A stretch of DNA of 64,000 nucleotides from JAPYTK01 sp964401935 (GCA_964401935.1 CAYOAL010000015.1:1-64000); one strand, 5' to 3'. Counted from the first letter of the stretch, positions 53,474-63,757 are shown. Numbers and translations: made by a program. Notes: generated by a model from the letters alone, not told the origin.

Positions 53474-53488
53474 GCGAGCGGCTCGCTC
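53472..53488. terminator. small hairpin between convergent genes
   Basis: GAGCGAG-CGG-CTCGCTC at 53472-53488 overlaps the stop codon of the lipoprotein gene and lies 28 bp from the kinase stop. It could serve as a transcript end for both; no T-tract. Confidence 0.3.
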
Positions 53489-53515
53489 CGTTCGGGCACG
53501 TCGCGCTCGCGCCGC

Positions 53516-55351
53516 TCACGGTACGGAAGCGTCGGCGGCGAGGTGGGCCCGCGCCCGACGAACCGCCTCCCGACACGCGTCGGAGAGCTCGGAGGAGGGG
53601 GCGAGGTGTTTGTCGAAGTCGGTGCGCAAGGCGAGAACCAGGGCCGCCGTGTGGTTCTCGGCGACCCGACGACGCGGGGGAGCGACGCGGCCGGCATAGC
53701 CTCGCCACGCCTCGAGCACGGCCGCCTGAGTGAGCAGCGGCGCCGATCGAATGCAGCGCGGGGCCTGTGGATCCCACGCCGTGGCGCGCTCGGCGTGCTC
53801 CGCCTCCTCCGCGAGGTGCTGCTTCACCCGTGCCATGATCGCCGCCGGATCGTCGTCCCGCTTCGCGTGACGCACCGCCTCGATGGCTCGCGCCGCGCTC
53901 ACCCGCGCCTGCACGATGGCGGCGTCCTGGGCGATGCGCGAGCTCGACGTCCCCGGCGTGAGGCCCCGCTCGAGCAGCCCCTCCTCCACCTCCACCGCGA
54001 GTCGCTCGGCGGCATCGAACTGTCTTGCCTCGAACTTCGAGAACGCCTCGTGCACCTGGCCCACGAGCTGGTCGCGCACCGCTGCCTCGAGCTCGCGATC
54101 CGCACGACCGAGCTCCCCCGACGGCGCGAGCTCGGCGTCGTCGGCGCCCCCCCGTCGCTCGAGCATCACCACCGTGAACACGACCCCGATCAGCGCCAGC
54201 GCCCCCACCGCGGCCAACCACCGGCGGCTCGGTGGCGTCGCGGCAGGCTGGGCTCCCGTCGCCGTCGCCCGTGCGCCTCCAGGGCGTGTGGGTGGGGCCC
54301 AACGCGTGGCGCTAGACGTCGAACGGAGACTCCCCGTCGAGGCCGTGGCTGCTGGCAGCGCCGTCGCCGCGAGCGCGTCGCGGAGCGCCTGCATGCTGCC
54401 GATGCGATCGGCGCGGTCTTTCTCCAGACAACGAAGCACCACCTGCTCGAGCCCACGCGGCACCGCCGGCGCGAGCTCGCGGAGAGGCCGCGGCCGGTCG
54501 CGCAACACCGCGCTCACCACCTCCGCCACGCTGCCACCGGGAAAGGGCGGCTTGCCGGTGAGCATCTCGTAGGCGGAGACGCCAAGCGACCACACGTCGG
54601 CGCGGACGTCGACGTCGCTGCTCGACACCAGCTGCTCGGGTGACATGTAGTGCGGTGAGCCGAGCACGGTGCCCGTCTGCGTGAGCTGGGTCACCGGCGG
54701 CAAGGTAGTGAGCGCGTTCTTCGACACGCCAAAATCGATGAGCTTGGCGCGCAGCCGGCCATCCGCGCCACGCTTCACGAACATGTTCGCCGGCTTCACG
54801 TCGCGATGCACCATCCCGAGCTCGTGAGCCTCGCCGAGGGCCTCGGCGATCTGCGCCACGATGTCGAGCGCCTCCCGGGGCTCGAGCGGCCCGTGCTCTC
54901 GCAGGTAGTCGTGGAGGTCTTGGCCGCTCAAGAGCTCCATCACCATGTACGGCGAACCATCGGGCATGACGCCCGATCCGAACACGCGAGCGACGTGCTC
55001 GCTCTTGAGCGCCCGCGCCGCCTCCGCCTCCCGCGCGAACCGCTTGCACATCACCTCGTCGGCGGGGTTATGGGCCACCTTCAGCGCGAGCTCCGCGCCC
55101 GCCGGGTCGCGCACCGCGTAGACCGCACCCATCCCTCCCACGCCGAGCAAGCGCTCGACGCGGTAGCGCCCCTCCACCGTCGCGCCCACTTCGAGCAAGG
55201 AGCTGCGCGCGCTCGGCCGATACTCGAGCGTCTCCATCGAGTGGAGCGTCTCCGGCGACTCGGATGGATCGGTGCGCGCGGAGGTCTCGGCTCGCGAGAG
55301 TCCGTCGTTGGGGTCGTTTGGCTCGGTCGGCTCCGGCGGCTCGGGCGTCAT
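53516..55351 (-). CDS. Ser/Thr protein kinase, single-pass membrane
   Basis: 611 residues. Hanks-type kinase domain about 62-325: GVGGMG loop, Lys91, HRDVKPAN with Asp184, D207FG, activation segment ending SPEQL. A Pro/Ala linker precedes one membrane helix (about 378-397). The extracytoplasmic tail of about 210 residues is helical (for example EAFSKFEARQFDAAERLAVE), with one GTSSSR loop and no known sensor fold. All catalytic residues are present. A preceding acidic N-terminal segment of 55 residues may be a phosphorylation region. Confidence 0.94.
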   Translation of the reverse strand: MTPEPPEPTEPNDPNDGLSRAETSARTDPSESPETLHSMETLEYRPSARSSLLEVGATVEGRYRVERLLGVGGMGAVYAVRDPAGAELALKVAHNPADEVMCKRFAREAEAARALKSEHVARVFGSGVMPDGSPYMVMELLSGQDLHDYLREHGPLEPREALDIVAQIAEALGEAHELGMVHRDVKPANMFVKRGADGRLRAKLIDFGVSKNALTTLPPVTQLTQTGTVLGSPHYMSPEQLVSSSDVDVRADVWSLGVSAYEMLTGKPPFPGGSVAEVVSAVLRDRPRPLRELAPAVPRGLEQVVLRCLEKDRADRIGSMQALRDALAATALPAATASTGSLRSTSSATRWAPPTRPGGARATATGAQPAATPPSRRWLAAVGALALIGVVFTVVMLERRGGADDAELAPSGELGRADRELEAAVRDQLVGQVHEAFSKFEARQFDAAERLAVEVEEGLLERGLTPGTSSSRIAQDAAIVQARVSAARAIEAVRHAKRDDDPAAIMARVKQHLAEEAEHAERATAWDPQAPRCIRSAPLLTQAAVLEAWRGYAGRVAPPRRRVAENHTAALVLALRTDFDKHLAPSSELSDACREAVRRARAHLAADASVP

Positions 55352-55538
55352 GCGTGGATGGGTCGCGTCGGTACGCTCGGCTCATCGTAGCCGCTTCGGG
55401 CCTCGAGTTCGACGCACGCGGCCCCTGGGCAGTCGGCGCACGGAGCGGCGTCGTCGGCCGAGCTCCGCCAACGGCTGGCGGGTGACGTAGCCTTCACGGA
55501 CACCTCGCCGTGACCTATCCTCGGGCAGCGAGGAAGCC

Positions 55539-56327
55539 ATGACCGCATCGCACGCCGCTGACCCCAGCGCCAACAACCCGCACGCCGACCGCATGACCGA
55601 CGAAGAGTGGGCCCTGCGCGTCGAGCTCGCCGCCGCCTACCGCCTGGTGGCCCACTTCGGCTGGGACGACCTGATCTTCACGCACCTCTCCGCGCGCCTC
55701 CCCGGACCCGAGCACCACTTCCTCATCAACCCCTACGGGATGCTCTTCGAGGAGATCACCGCGACGAGCCTCATCAGGATCGATCTCGCTGGGAACAAGC
55801 TCGACGACGCGCCATGGCCGGTGAACCCGGCCGGCTTCACCATTCACAGCGCCGTGCACGAGGCGCGGGACGACGCGCGCTGCGTGATGCACCTCCACAC
55901 CGTCGACGGCACCGCCGTGTCGGCGATGAAGGGAGGCCTCCTCCCGCTCACCCAGATGGCCATGCTCGTGTGCGACGACCTCGCCTACCACGAGTATGAG
56001 GGGGTAGCCCTCGAGCTCGAGGAGCGCCCCCGCCTGGTGGCCGATCTCGGGCAGAAGAACGCGATGCTGCTCCACAACCACGGCACCCTCACCTGCGGGA
56101 GCTCGGTGGGCGAGGCGTTCGTGCGCATGTACGTGCTCGAGCGCGCCTGCAGCATGCACGTGCGCATCATGGCCGGCCCCGGCATCCATCACCCTCCCGA
56201 GGGCGTCGCCGACAAAGTGGCGCGACAAGTCGCGGTGCCTGAGTTCGGGAACATCGTGGTGAGACACCTCGCGTGGCCGGCGCTCCTGCGGATGCTCGAC
56301 CGCCGCGACCCCTCCTACAAGGAGTGA
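55539..56327 (+). CDS. class II aldolase/adducin family protein
   Basis: 262 residues with an AGGA ribosome site. Zinc-binding histidines of the class II aldolase fold: CVMHLHTVDG near 117 and LLHNHGTLTCG near 180. An N-terminal Glu/Trp helix and FTHLSARLPGPEHHFLIN match the family. Substrates range from sugar phosphates to adducin-like non-enzymatic roles, so the reaction is unknown. It is followed in 44 bp by a lipoprotein gene. Divergent from the Ser/Thr kinase. Confidence 0.9.
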   Translation: MTASHAADPSANNPHADRMTDEEWALRVELAAAYRLVAHFGWDDLIFTHLSARLPGPEHHFLINPYGMLFEEITATSLIRIDLAGNKLDDAPWPVNPAGFTIHSAVHEARDDARCVMHLHTVDGTAVSAMKGGLLPLTQMAMLVCDDLAYHEYEGVALELEERPRLVADLGQKNAMLLHNHGTLTCGSSVGEAFVRMYVLERACSMHVRIMAGPGIHHPPEGVADKVARQVAVPEFGNIVVRHLAWPALLRMLDRRDPSYKE

Positions 56328-56371
56328 GGCCCTCGAGGCGCAGCGTGCCACGTCGGCGCCTCGCTGGTACC

Positions 56372-57199
56372 ATGCAGCCGATGTCGAGGCTGCTCTTGCT
56401 GCTGCTCCTCACCTCGCTGTGGGCCTGCTCCGACCAGGGCGCGGCCACGGGAGGAGGGCCCACCGGGTCGGGAGCCGGTGGCGCGACCGCGAGCGTCGGC
56501 GGTGGCGCTTCGGAAGGGGGCGGCGGGAGCACGAGCAGTGGGGGCGAGGGCGGCGCCGGCGGTGGCGGTAGCGCTGGCGCTGGCGGTGGCATCGACGTGC
56601 CCCTTGATGGCTTCGGCGTCATCGCTGGCGCGTGTGGCGAGCTCGACCCTCGCGAGCTCGTCGCGCGCTCGCCCGCGTTCGAGCTCGAGAACGCCATCGA
56701 CTTCGGAACCCTCACCTTCTCGCGTGACGTGCTGTCTCCTGGAGGCCAGACGCTCTTCGATGCACCCAACGCCGGAGGCAGCTCCAAGGAGAGCGAGATC
56801 ATCGCGTTCGAGCTCCTGCACCGCTGCGAGCTCGCCACCCTCCTCAAGACCGAGACGCAGATCGTCTACGACACCACCGGGGCCCTCACCGACATGCTCG
56901 TGGAGATCGACGGCCTCAAGGTGGGCGTGAGCGTGGTCCGCGCCTTCAAGTACATGGCCGAGTACACCGAGAGCGACGCGCTCGCCAAGATGGGCGAGAA
57001 GCTGGCGGACATCCAGGAGAGCTCGGCCAACGTCTCGAGCGCGGACGCGTGGGACAAGCAGATCCTGGCCGTCATCGCCGAAAAGCCCGAAAACGCGGCG
57101 GCGGTGCAGGCGGCGCTGCCCCAGATCGACGTGGCCACCCGCGGCGACACCATCGTGATCATCACCGTTACCCACGGCGACGACGCGTTCGTCTATTGA
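56372..57199 (+). CDS. Gly-rich lipoprotein, unknown function
   Basis: 275 residues (272 from the ATG at 56381). Signal peptide and lipobox LWAC, then an extremely Gly/Ser/Ala-rich linker (about 22-75) typical of myxobacterial surface lipoproteins. The C-terminal domain (about 80-275) is helical/beta with ITVTHGDDAFVY at the end and no recognised catalytic motif. It lies 44 bp after the aldolase gene and may share its promoter. Confidence 0.8.
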   Translation: MQPMSRLLLLLLLTSLWACSDQGAATGGGPTGSGAGGATASVGGGASEGGGGSTSSGGEGGAGGGGSAGAGGGIDVPLDGFGVIAGACGELDPRELVARSPAFELENAIDFGTLTFSRDVLSPGGQTLFDAPNAGGSSKESEIIAFELLHRCELATLLKTETQIVYDTTGALTDMLVEIDGLKVGVSVVRAFKYMAEYTESDALAKMGEKLADIQESSANVSSADAWDKQILAVIAEKPENAAAVQAALPQIDVATRGDTIVIITVTHGDDAFVY

Positions 57200-57378
57200 C
57201 GGTGGCGACCGGCTGATGCCGGTGGGAACGCGCCGCCGGCGGCTTGCGCCTGCCGCTCTCGCGCGACGCGCTCCCCGCAGCTGTTGCGCCGTCGCGCGAC
57301 ATTTTGCAACGCCCTCGCCGCGAGGCCTCATGATTTCGAACACCTGGACAGGCAACCGTCTTGCATTGATGCAGGGAC

Positions 57379-58797
57379 ATGGGCTGCATGCTCGATCGAC
57401 CGCTCACGCTGAGCACGCCGGGGACCGCCGCGCGCCCCCTCCGCGTGGCGATCATCGGCTCCGGGCCCGCCGGCTTCTACGCCGCCGACGCCATCGCCAA
57501 GACGAACGCCAACGCGTGCGTGGACATGTACGAGCGTCTCCCCACCCCTTACGGACTGGTGCGAGGTGGGGTCGCGCCCGATCATCAGAGCATCAAGCAG
57601 GTGGTGCGCGTGTTCGAGCAACACGCCGAGAGCGACCGCTTTCGCTTCCTCGGCAACGTCATGCTCGGCCGCGACATCACCGTCGATGAGCTCCACCACT
57701 TCTACGACGCAATCATCTACGCGGTCGGCGGCGAGCGCAGCCGCCGCATCGACGTCCCTGGCAGCGATCTGCCCCACAGCCACCCCGCGCCGGTGTTCGT
57801 AGGCTGGTACAACGGTCACCCCGACTATCGCGAGGCGCGCTACGACCTCGCGGTGAAGCGCGCGGCGGTGGTGGGGAACGGCAACGTGGCCATCGACGTG
57901 GCGCGCGTGCTCGCCCGCTCTCCCGCCGAGCTCGAGAAGACCGACATCGCCGATCACGCGCTCGATGCGCTCCGAGACAGCCGCATCGAAGAGATCTTCG
58001 TGCTCGGCCGTCGGGGGCCGCTGCAAGCCGCATTCACGCCGCGTGAGCTCGACGAGCTCGGCGCCCTGTCCGACGTCGACATCATCGTCGAGCCGCGCGC
58101 GCTCGACCTCGATCCGGAGAGCCTGCGCGACCTGGAGCACGCCCCGGCCGCGGCGCGCCACAACCTCGAGCGCTTGAAACGCTTCTCCGAGCACCAGGCG
58201 CGCACCCATCGGCGCTCCATCGAGCTCCGCTTCCTCGTGTCTCCCGAGGAGGTGCTCGCCGACGACAGGGGCGGGGTGCGCGGCCTCCGGCTGCGTCACA
58301 ACGAGCTCTCCCGCGACGCGCGCGGCGAGCTCGTGCCACGAGGCACCGACCGCACCGAGGAGCTCGAGGTCGGCCTCGTGCTCTGGGCCATCGGCTATCG
58401 CGGTGCCCCCATCGCCGGCGTCCCCTTCGACGAGGACAAGGGGGTCATCGAGAACGTCGAAGGGCGCGTCACCCACCACGGGGAGGTGGTGGTCGGTGAG
58501 TACGTGGTGGGATGGGCCGGCACCGGCGCCAAGGGGCTCATCGGCTCGCACAAGCGCGGCTCCGCGCAGGTGGTGGCGAGGATGTTCTCCGATCTTCAGA
58601 GCGGGAGGATCCCACAGAGGGCCCTCCCCGCCCCGCGAGACCTCGATCGGCTCCTCCAGCGGCGCGGCATCCGCACGGTGCGCTTCGCCGACTGGAAGCT
58701 CCTCGACTTCATCGAGCGGGAGCGCGGGCGACGGCGCGGCGCACCGCGGTCCAAGCTCACCTCCGTCGACGAGATGCTGCGGGCGTTGCCAGCGTAA
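57379..58797 (+). CDS. ferredoxin/adrenodoxin-NADP reductase
   Basis: 472 residues. FprA/adrenodoxin-reductase type: the FAD site RVAIIGSGPAGFYAADAI, the family-typical YERLPTPYGLVRGGVAPDHQ, an NADP site VVGNGNVAIDVARVL, and WAGTGAKGLIGSHKRGS near the C-terminus. It passes electrons from NADPH to ferredoxins. An internal ATG at 57388 is an alternative start. Partner ferredoxins and target oxygenases are not in the window; the nearby DUF2236 gene is not a strong link. Confidence 0.93.
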   Translation: MGCMLDRPLTLSTPGTAARPLRVAIIGSGPAGFYAADAIAKTNANACVDMYERLPTPYGLVRGGVAPDHQSIKQVVRVFEQHAESDRFRFLGNVMLGRDITVDELHHFYDAIIYAVGGERSRRIDVPGSDLPHSHPAPVFVGWYNGHPDYREARYDLAVKRAAVVGNGNVAIDVARVLARSPAELEKTDIADHALDALRDSRIEEIFVLGRRGPLQAAFTPRELDELGALSDVDIIVEPRALDLDPESLRDLEHAPAAARHNLERLKRFSEHQARTHRRSIELRFLVSPEEVLADDRGGVRGLRLRHNELSRDARGELVPRGTDRTEELEVGLVLWAIGYRGAPIAGVPFDEDKGVIENVEGRVTHHGEVVVGEYVVGWAGTGAKGLIGSHKRGSAQVVARMFSDLQSGRIPQRALPAPRDLDRLLQRRGIRTVRFADWKLLDFIERERGRRRGAPRSKLTSVDEMLRALPA

Positions 58798-58801
58798 CCC
58801 A

Positions 58802-60103
58802 TCACTTGATGTAGGTAGACGTCACGACGTGCGGCTCGAGGTCGGGTCGCTCACGGAGGCGACGGCGGAGCTCGGAGGCGACGGCCTCCTCGTCGGAGGC
58901 ATCCTCGACGTCGTCGCGCACCACGTTGATCTCGACCATCACGTCGCGCTCTCCCGCGCCGTCGATCGGTAGGCTCGGATCGTCCGCGAAGCTCACCCTG
59001 AGGTCGACACCGTGCGCGTCGACGAGGAGCGGAGCGGCGACGACCCCGATGGCCTCCGCGCGCGTGCGTGCGGAGGCCAGCTTGGGAACGAAAGGAACCG
59101 GCGCGTTCGGCTCGCGCACCACCGCGAACGCCTCGGGCGGCGCCGGGCGCGCCCACGCCGCGAGGGTCGCGCCCTCCATGCTCGGTCGACGCGGCGTCAT
59201 CTCACCTACGTGGAGCGCCCAGGTCCCGGCGTCAGAGGTGCGTTCGCCTTCCACGTCGGCCTCGACGTGCGCGTCGTCGGCCAGCCACGCGCGAACCGTC
59301 CCGGCCCGCACCACGACGCCTCGACCCCCGGGACGCAGCGCGACGACCCCGAGGCCTCGGTACCGCTCCGCGCGTGACCGCGCCTCGCGCACCGCCTCGT
59401 CCCATGGGCGCGTCGCGAAGAGCTCCGCGAGATCCTCGCCCACGCGTGGCTCCGATGTGCCGTCGACGACGACGGCGAAGCCGGGCCAGCTCTCTGCGAG
59501 GAGGTCGGTGCGGGTCTCTCGACCCGTGAACATGTCGGCGAGGCCCGCCGACCGGACACGCGCCACGTGCTCGGCAGCGGGGGCCCAGCGCTCGACGAGC
59601 GACGCGATCTCCTTCGGCGTGAGCGCGCCGCGGTCGAGCGCCCACCGCAAGAGCTCCGCGGCCCACCCCGCGGAAGCGCTCGCCTCACCGAGAGCCACCA
59701 CGTGCGACATCGCCCCCCCGCGCGCCGTGGCGTGTGCGCGCAAGAACGCGAGCGTGTACCAGTCTTCCCACGACGCGTCGTCGTCGAGACGGCACAAGAG
59801 CGCGTCTGCGGCGATGCGAGGTGTCGTCGCCTCGTCCGAGTCACGAACCAGGCAGAAGGCTCCCTCGAACGCGGCGTGACCGGTCAGGGTCGCGCGCGCG
59901 GCGAGGGTCGCGAGCGCGGCGTCGCACGCGAGCGGCCAGCGCGAGGAGAAGTAGGCGTCGCCGTCGAACGACCAGTCCTCGACGATGGCGAAGCGACCGC
60001 GCAGCGGCTCGAGGGTGGCGTCGTCGAAGCGGTCCGCCACGAGGGCGAGCGCTCCCCCGAGCCCATCGCGGAAGCCGTGCGGCAGCGCCGAGAGATCGTT
60101 CAT
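58802..60103 (-). CDS. hypothetical protein
   Basis: 433 residues, no signal peptide or membrane helix. Trp-rich N-terminal half (EDWSFDGDAYFSSRWPLACD; DASWEDWYTLAFLRAHAT) and a helix-rich middle. The C-terminal part ends with RRRLRERPDLEPHVVTSTYIK and an MVEINVVRDD strand. Family not recognised. It converges 4 bp from the ferredoxin reductase and diverges from the methyltransferase. Confidence 0.72.
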   Translation of the reverse strand: MNDLSALPHGFRDGLGGALALVADRFDDATLEPLRGRFAIVEDWSFDGDAYFSSRWPLACDAALATLAARATLTGHAAFEGAFCLVRDSDEATTPRIAADALLCRLDDDASWEDWYTLAFLRAHATARGGAMSHVVALGEASASAGWAAELLRWALDRGALTPKEIASLVERWAPAAEHVARVRSAGLADMFTGRETRTDLLAESWPGFAVVVDGTSEPRVGEDLAELFATRPWDEAVREARSRAERYRGLGVVALRPGGRGVVVRAGTVRAWLADDAHVEADVEGERTSDAGTWALHVGEMTPRRPSMEGATLAAWARPAPPEAFAVVREPNAPVPFVPKLASARTRAEAIGVVAAPLLVDAHGVDLRVSFADDPSLPIDGAGERDVMVEINVVRDDVEDASDEEAVASELRRRLRERPDLEPHVVTSTYIK

Positions 60104-60368
60104 GCCCGTGCCGTAGTCGAGCGCCCCCCCGCAGGGAACGGCAGAGCCGCGACGCCTGCGTCGCGACCACCTCCATCGTGCGGGACACCGGCGTGGCGCG
60201 CCGCCTCCGCCGCGCTCCGCGGCCTGCCAGCGTGCGTGCGGCCCTCGCGGGCTCGTTGAAATCGAGGGAGGCGACGACTAAGCTTCCGAGCCTTTCCACC
60301 GGTGCGCTCCTGCGCGCGACCCCTGCTCGCGACCGCCCGAGAGGCGCGCACCTCCGCTCGGACCCCTC

Positions 60369-61397
60369 ATGAAACGCTCGTCCATCGCCCACCTCGTTCA
60401 CCCCGACACTCAAGCGCCGCTCGCGCTCGAGGAGACCAAGGTCGAGGACGAAGACGTCCTCGAGGGGAGGCTCACGGGCGGCCAGGATGCCTACGCGATC
60501 GTCGACGGCGTGCCGAGCTTCGTGTCCGAAGACGTCGCCGGCGACCAGACCGTGAAGTCGTTCGGGCAGAAGTGGGACAAGCATCGCTACTACCGCGCCC
60601 ACACCGCGCCCTTCTACACCGAGTGGTACCTCTCCCGTTACGCGCTCGGCGACGTCGACGGACTGAAGCAGTTCCTCGCCGACAAGCAGTTCATCCTCGA
60701 CGCGGGCACCGGCGCCGGGCGCGACGCCGCCAACTTCGCCGCCCATGGCCAAGGCACGGTCTTCGCGGTCGACACCTCGTGGGCCGCCCTCACCAACTTT
60801 CGCGCGCAAGAGGCGGCGGCCAAGGTCAACCTCGTCCACGCCGACGTGAACCGGCTGCCGTTCCCCGACGAGTTCTTCGACTTCATCAACTGCGATCAGG
60901 TGATCCACCACACGCCGGATCCCCCCGTCACGTTCGCGAACCTGAAGAAGAAGCTCAAGAAGGGGGGCGAGGTGACCTGTTACGTCTACGCCAAGAAGGC
61001 TGCCATCCGCGAGTGGGTGGACGACTACGTGCGCGAGCGGATCGCCCACCTGTCGTTCGAAGAAGCGCTCACCGCGATGAGCGGGATCACCAAGCTCGGT
61101 CAGGCCCTCGCCAACCTGAAGGCGACCATCGAGCTCGACGAAGACATCGAGGTGCTCGGCATCAAGAAGGGGACGTACGACGTGCAGCGCTTCATCCACT
61201 GGAACGTGATGAAGTGTTTCTGGAACGACGACTTCGACTTCTTCACGAACAACGTGGTCAACGTCGACTGGTATCATCCCCTCTACTGCTTCCGTTACAC
61301 CCCCGAGGAGTTTCGAGCCTGGTTCGCCGAAGGCTGGGAGATCTTGGCCTGGGACGAGCAAGACGCCGGGGTGAGCTGCCGGGCGCGGAAGCTCTGA
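60369..61397 (+). CDS. class I SAM-dependent methyltransferase with Trm112-like N-terminus
   Basis: 342 residues. The first 55 residues resemble a Trm112-like zinc-ribbon-derived module (HLVHPDTQAPLALEE...DAYAIVDGVPSF). A Rossmann methyltransferase follows with motif I FILDAGTGAGRDAANFA near 110, then VHADVNRLPF and the FDFINCDQVIHHTPD segment. The substrate is likely a glycan or lipid-linked metabolite given the asparagine-synthase and glycosyltransferase neighbours. It is the first gene of a short operon, 3 bp before the next. Confidence 0.88.
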   Translation: MKRSSIAHLVHPDTQAPLALEETKVEDEDVLEGRLTGGQDAYAIVDGVPSFVSEDVAGDQTVKSFGQKWDKHRYYRAHTAPFYTEWYLSRYALGDVDGLKQFLADKQFILDAGTGAGRDAANFAAHGQGTVFAVDTSWAALTNFRAQEAAAKVNLVHADVNRLPFPDEFFDFINCDQVIHHTPDPPVTFANLKKKLKKGGEVTCYVYAKKAAIREWVDDYVRERIAHLSFEEALTAMSGITKLGQALANLKATIELDEDIEVLGIKKGTYDVQRFIHWNVMKCFWNDDFDFFTNNVVNVDWYHPLYCFRYTPEEFRAWFAEGWEILAWDEQDAGVSCRARKL

Positions 61398-61400
61398 GCC

Positions 61401-63038
61401 ATGTGCGGCATCCTCGGCGGCATCAACACGGCGTTCGATGACGCCTGCGTTGCGAAGCTCGATCACCGCGGGCCCGATCAGGCGAGCCTGGTGAGAGAGC
61501 GGATCGACGACGAGCTCGAGCTCACCCTCGGGCAGACCCGCCTGAACATCGTCGACCGTCACGACATCGAGCTGCCGGTGCGAGTGCGCGACGCGGTCGT
61601 GCTCTTCAACGGCGAGATCTACAACTACCTCGAGCTCCGGGACGAGCTGGCGTCGCTCGGCTGGACCTTCACCACCAAGACCGACACCGAGGTGGCGCTC
61701 ACCGCTTACCTCGAGTGGGGCACAGACTGCCTCAGCCGCTTCAACGGCATGTTCGCGCTCGCGATCTGGGACGGCGAGCGGTTCTTCTGCGCTCGCGACC
61801 GCATGGGCAAAAAGCCCTTCTTCTATCGGATCCGCGGGCGCAGCTTCGAGTTCTCCTCCGAGGTGAAGGCGTTCACCGAGCTCGTGTTCATCGGCCACGA
61901 GCTCTTCGACCTGTTCGAGTTTTGCCTCGACGAGTACACGCTCTACCGCGACGTGTTCGCGCTGCCCCCCGGCAGCTTCCTGCTCTTCAACCCCCACAAG
62001 GGCACGCTCGACGTGCGCAAGTATTGGGACATCCCCCACGTGGTCGACCGCCACATTCGGGACGAGGAAGAGGCGGTGGAGCGGTTCATCGAGCTGTTGA
62101 CCGACGCGGTGAACGTGCGGCTGCGCGCCGACGTCCCGGTCACGCTCTTTCTGTCGGGCGGCCTCGACTCGTCGCTCATCGCCAAGCTGTCGGGCGTGAA
62201 GGAGGCGTTCACCTGTCAGTTCGACGAGTTCAAAAAGACGATCGACGAGGAGCTGTACGCGCGCGACCTCGCCGACCACCTCGGCATCGAGCTCCACGTG
62301 ATCCGCCCCACGAAGGAGGAGTTCCTCCACGATCTGTCGGCGCTCGCCTACCACCTCGAGATGCCCACCGGCTCGTTCTCCGTGTTTCCGCTCTACAGGC
62401 TCGCCAAGGCCTGCCACGACGCGGGCTACAAGGTGATCCTCTCCGGAGAGGGCTCGGACGAGCTCTTCGCCGGCTACGCGCGCAACGAGTTCCTCCTCGC
62501 CGACGATCGCGACTGGGACGACCCCAAGACCCGGCACTACGGCTCGATGCTAGGGCGCTACGACGGCTCCCCGCTCGATCGCTTCTGCCGGATGGCCTCG
62601 CGGTCGGGCCTGTCGGGCGCCACCGCGATGAAGGGCTACCTCTGGCACCTGTGGAACGAGCGCAAGACCATGTGCGACAACATCTGCTACGTGGAGGCGC
62701 GGATCTTCCTGCAGCCGCTGTTGCAGATGGCCGACCGCATGACCATGGCCCACAGCGTGGAGGGGCGTAACCCATTCCTCGACTACCGCCTCGTGGAGTT
62801 CGCCTTCTCCCTCGACGATCGACTGCGCTTCCGCGAAGGACAGAGCAAGTGGATCGTGCACGAGGCGGCGCGGCGCCTCCTCCCGAAAGACGCCAAGCTG
62901 CTGCGCCGCAAGGTGAAGGATGGTCTCCCGACGCCGGTCAACCTGTGGCTCCAGGGCCGCCACAGCTTCGACCGAAAGTACTGGAACGCGTTGATGACGG
63001 CAGAGTGCATGAAGAGCCTGCAGGGCGGTCGGCCATGA
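61401..63038 (+). CDS. asnB: glutamine-hydrolysing asparagine synthase family protein
   Basis: 545 residues. N-terminal glutaminase domain with the catalytic Cys2 (MCGILGG) and LDHRGPDQASL, then FNGEIYNYLELRDEL. The synthetase domain carries the PP-loop SGGLDSSLIAKLSG, then SGEGSDELFAGYARNEF and a late MTMAHSVEGRNPFLDYRLVEF. In polysaccharide loci such enzymes amidate sugar or uronic acid groups rather than free aspartate. The stop overlaps the glycosyltransferase start (ATGA). Confidence 0.93.
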   Translation: MCGILGGINTAFDDACVAKLDHRGPDQASLVRERIDDELELTLGQTRLNIVDRHDIELPVRVRDAVVLFNGEIYNYLELRDELASLGWTFTTKTDTEVALTAYLEWGTDCLSRFNGMFALAIWDGERFFCARDRMGKKPFFYRIRGRSFEFSSEVKAFTELVFIGHELFDLFEFCLDEYTLYRDVFALPPGSFLLFNPHKGTLDVRKYWDIPHVVDRHIRDEEEAVERFIELLTDAVNVRLRADVPVTLFLSGGLDSSLIAKLSGVKEAFTCQFDEFKKTIDEELYARDLADHLGIELHVIRPTKEEFLHDLSALAYHLEMPTGSFSVFPLYRLAKACHDAGYKVILSGEGSDELFAGYARNEFLLADDRDWDDPKTRHYGSMLGRYDGSPLDRFCRMASRSGLSGATAMKGYLWHLWNERKTMCDNICYVEARIFLQPLLQMADRMTMAHSVEGRNPFLDYRLVEFAFSLDDRLRFREGQSKWIVHEAARRLLPKDAKLLRRKVKDGLPTPVNLWLQGRHSFDRKYWNALMTAECMKSLQGGRP

Positions 63039-63757
63039 GCGACACTCCGAAGCTCTCCGTCATCGCTCCCTGCTACAACGAGCAGGACAACGTCGCGCTG
63101 CTGGTAAACCGAACCCTCGCCACCTTCGACACGATGGACATCCCGGCCGAGCTGGTGCTGGTCGACGACGGGAGCGCCGACGCCACCTGGCAGCGCATCG
63201 AGGAAGCGATGGCCGACAATCCCCGGGTTCGCGCCGCGAGGCACGCAAAGAACCGCGGCATCGAGGGCGGCTGGCGCACCGGCATCGCCACCGCCCGTGG
63301 CGAGCTCTTGTGCCTCATCGACTCGGATCTGCAGAATCAGCCCGAGGACATCGCGCGGCTCTACCGGGCCTACGTGGAGCGCGGCCCCGATCTCGTGCAG
63401 GCGGTGAGAAACCCCAAGGGCGACAAGACCCGGCTCGCGTTCAGCCGTGCGCTCAACCACATCCTCAACGTGACGTTCGGCATGAAGCTCCGCGACAACA
63501 AGTCGGGCTTCATCCTGTGCGAACGCCGTGTCCTCGAGACGATCCTCGAGCATCGCTTCGACTACCGCTACTACCAGAGCTTCATCGGCTGTTCGGCCGG
63601 CGTGCACGGCTACCGCGTGGCCGAGGTGGACACCGACTTCGCGCCGCGCCACGCCGGCGTGTCGTTCCTCAGCAACTTCCCGATCCGCGTGTCGCTCCGG
63701 ATCCTCGTCGAGCTGGCAAAGTTCCGCATCGAGACCCTCGACCGCAAGAGTCGCTGA
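63035..63757 (+). CDS. GT2 family glycosyltransferase
   Basis: 240 residues. A DPM/GtrB-like GT2 core with KLSVIAPCYNEQDNVALLV, VLVDDGSADAT and the DxD region IDSDLQNQPEDIARL. There are no C-terminal membrane helices, unlike full GtrB. It probably moves a sugar from a nucleotide donor to a lipid phosphate. It is translationally coupled to the asparagine-synthase-like gene. Confidence 0.9.
   Translation: MSDTPKLSVIAPCYNEQDNVALLVNRTLATFDTMDIPAELVLVDDGSADATWQRIEEAMADNPRVRAARHAKNRGIEGGWRTGIATARGELLCLIDSDLQNQPEDIARLYRAYVERGPDLVQAVRNPKGDKTRLAFSRALNHILNVTFGMKLRDNKSGFILCERRVLETILEHRFDYRYYQSFIGCSAGVHGYRVAEVDTDFAPRHAGVSFLSNFPIRVSLRILVELAKFRIETLDRKSR

Noticed and set aside
59841..62537. an 898-codon open frame on the minus strand
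   Set aside because: Antisense to the methyltransferase and asparagine-synthase genes; it shows no conserved motif while the plus strand has clear catalytic sites.
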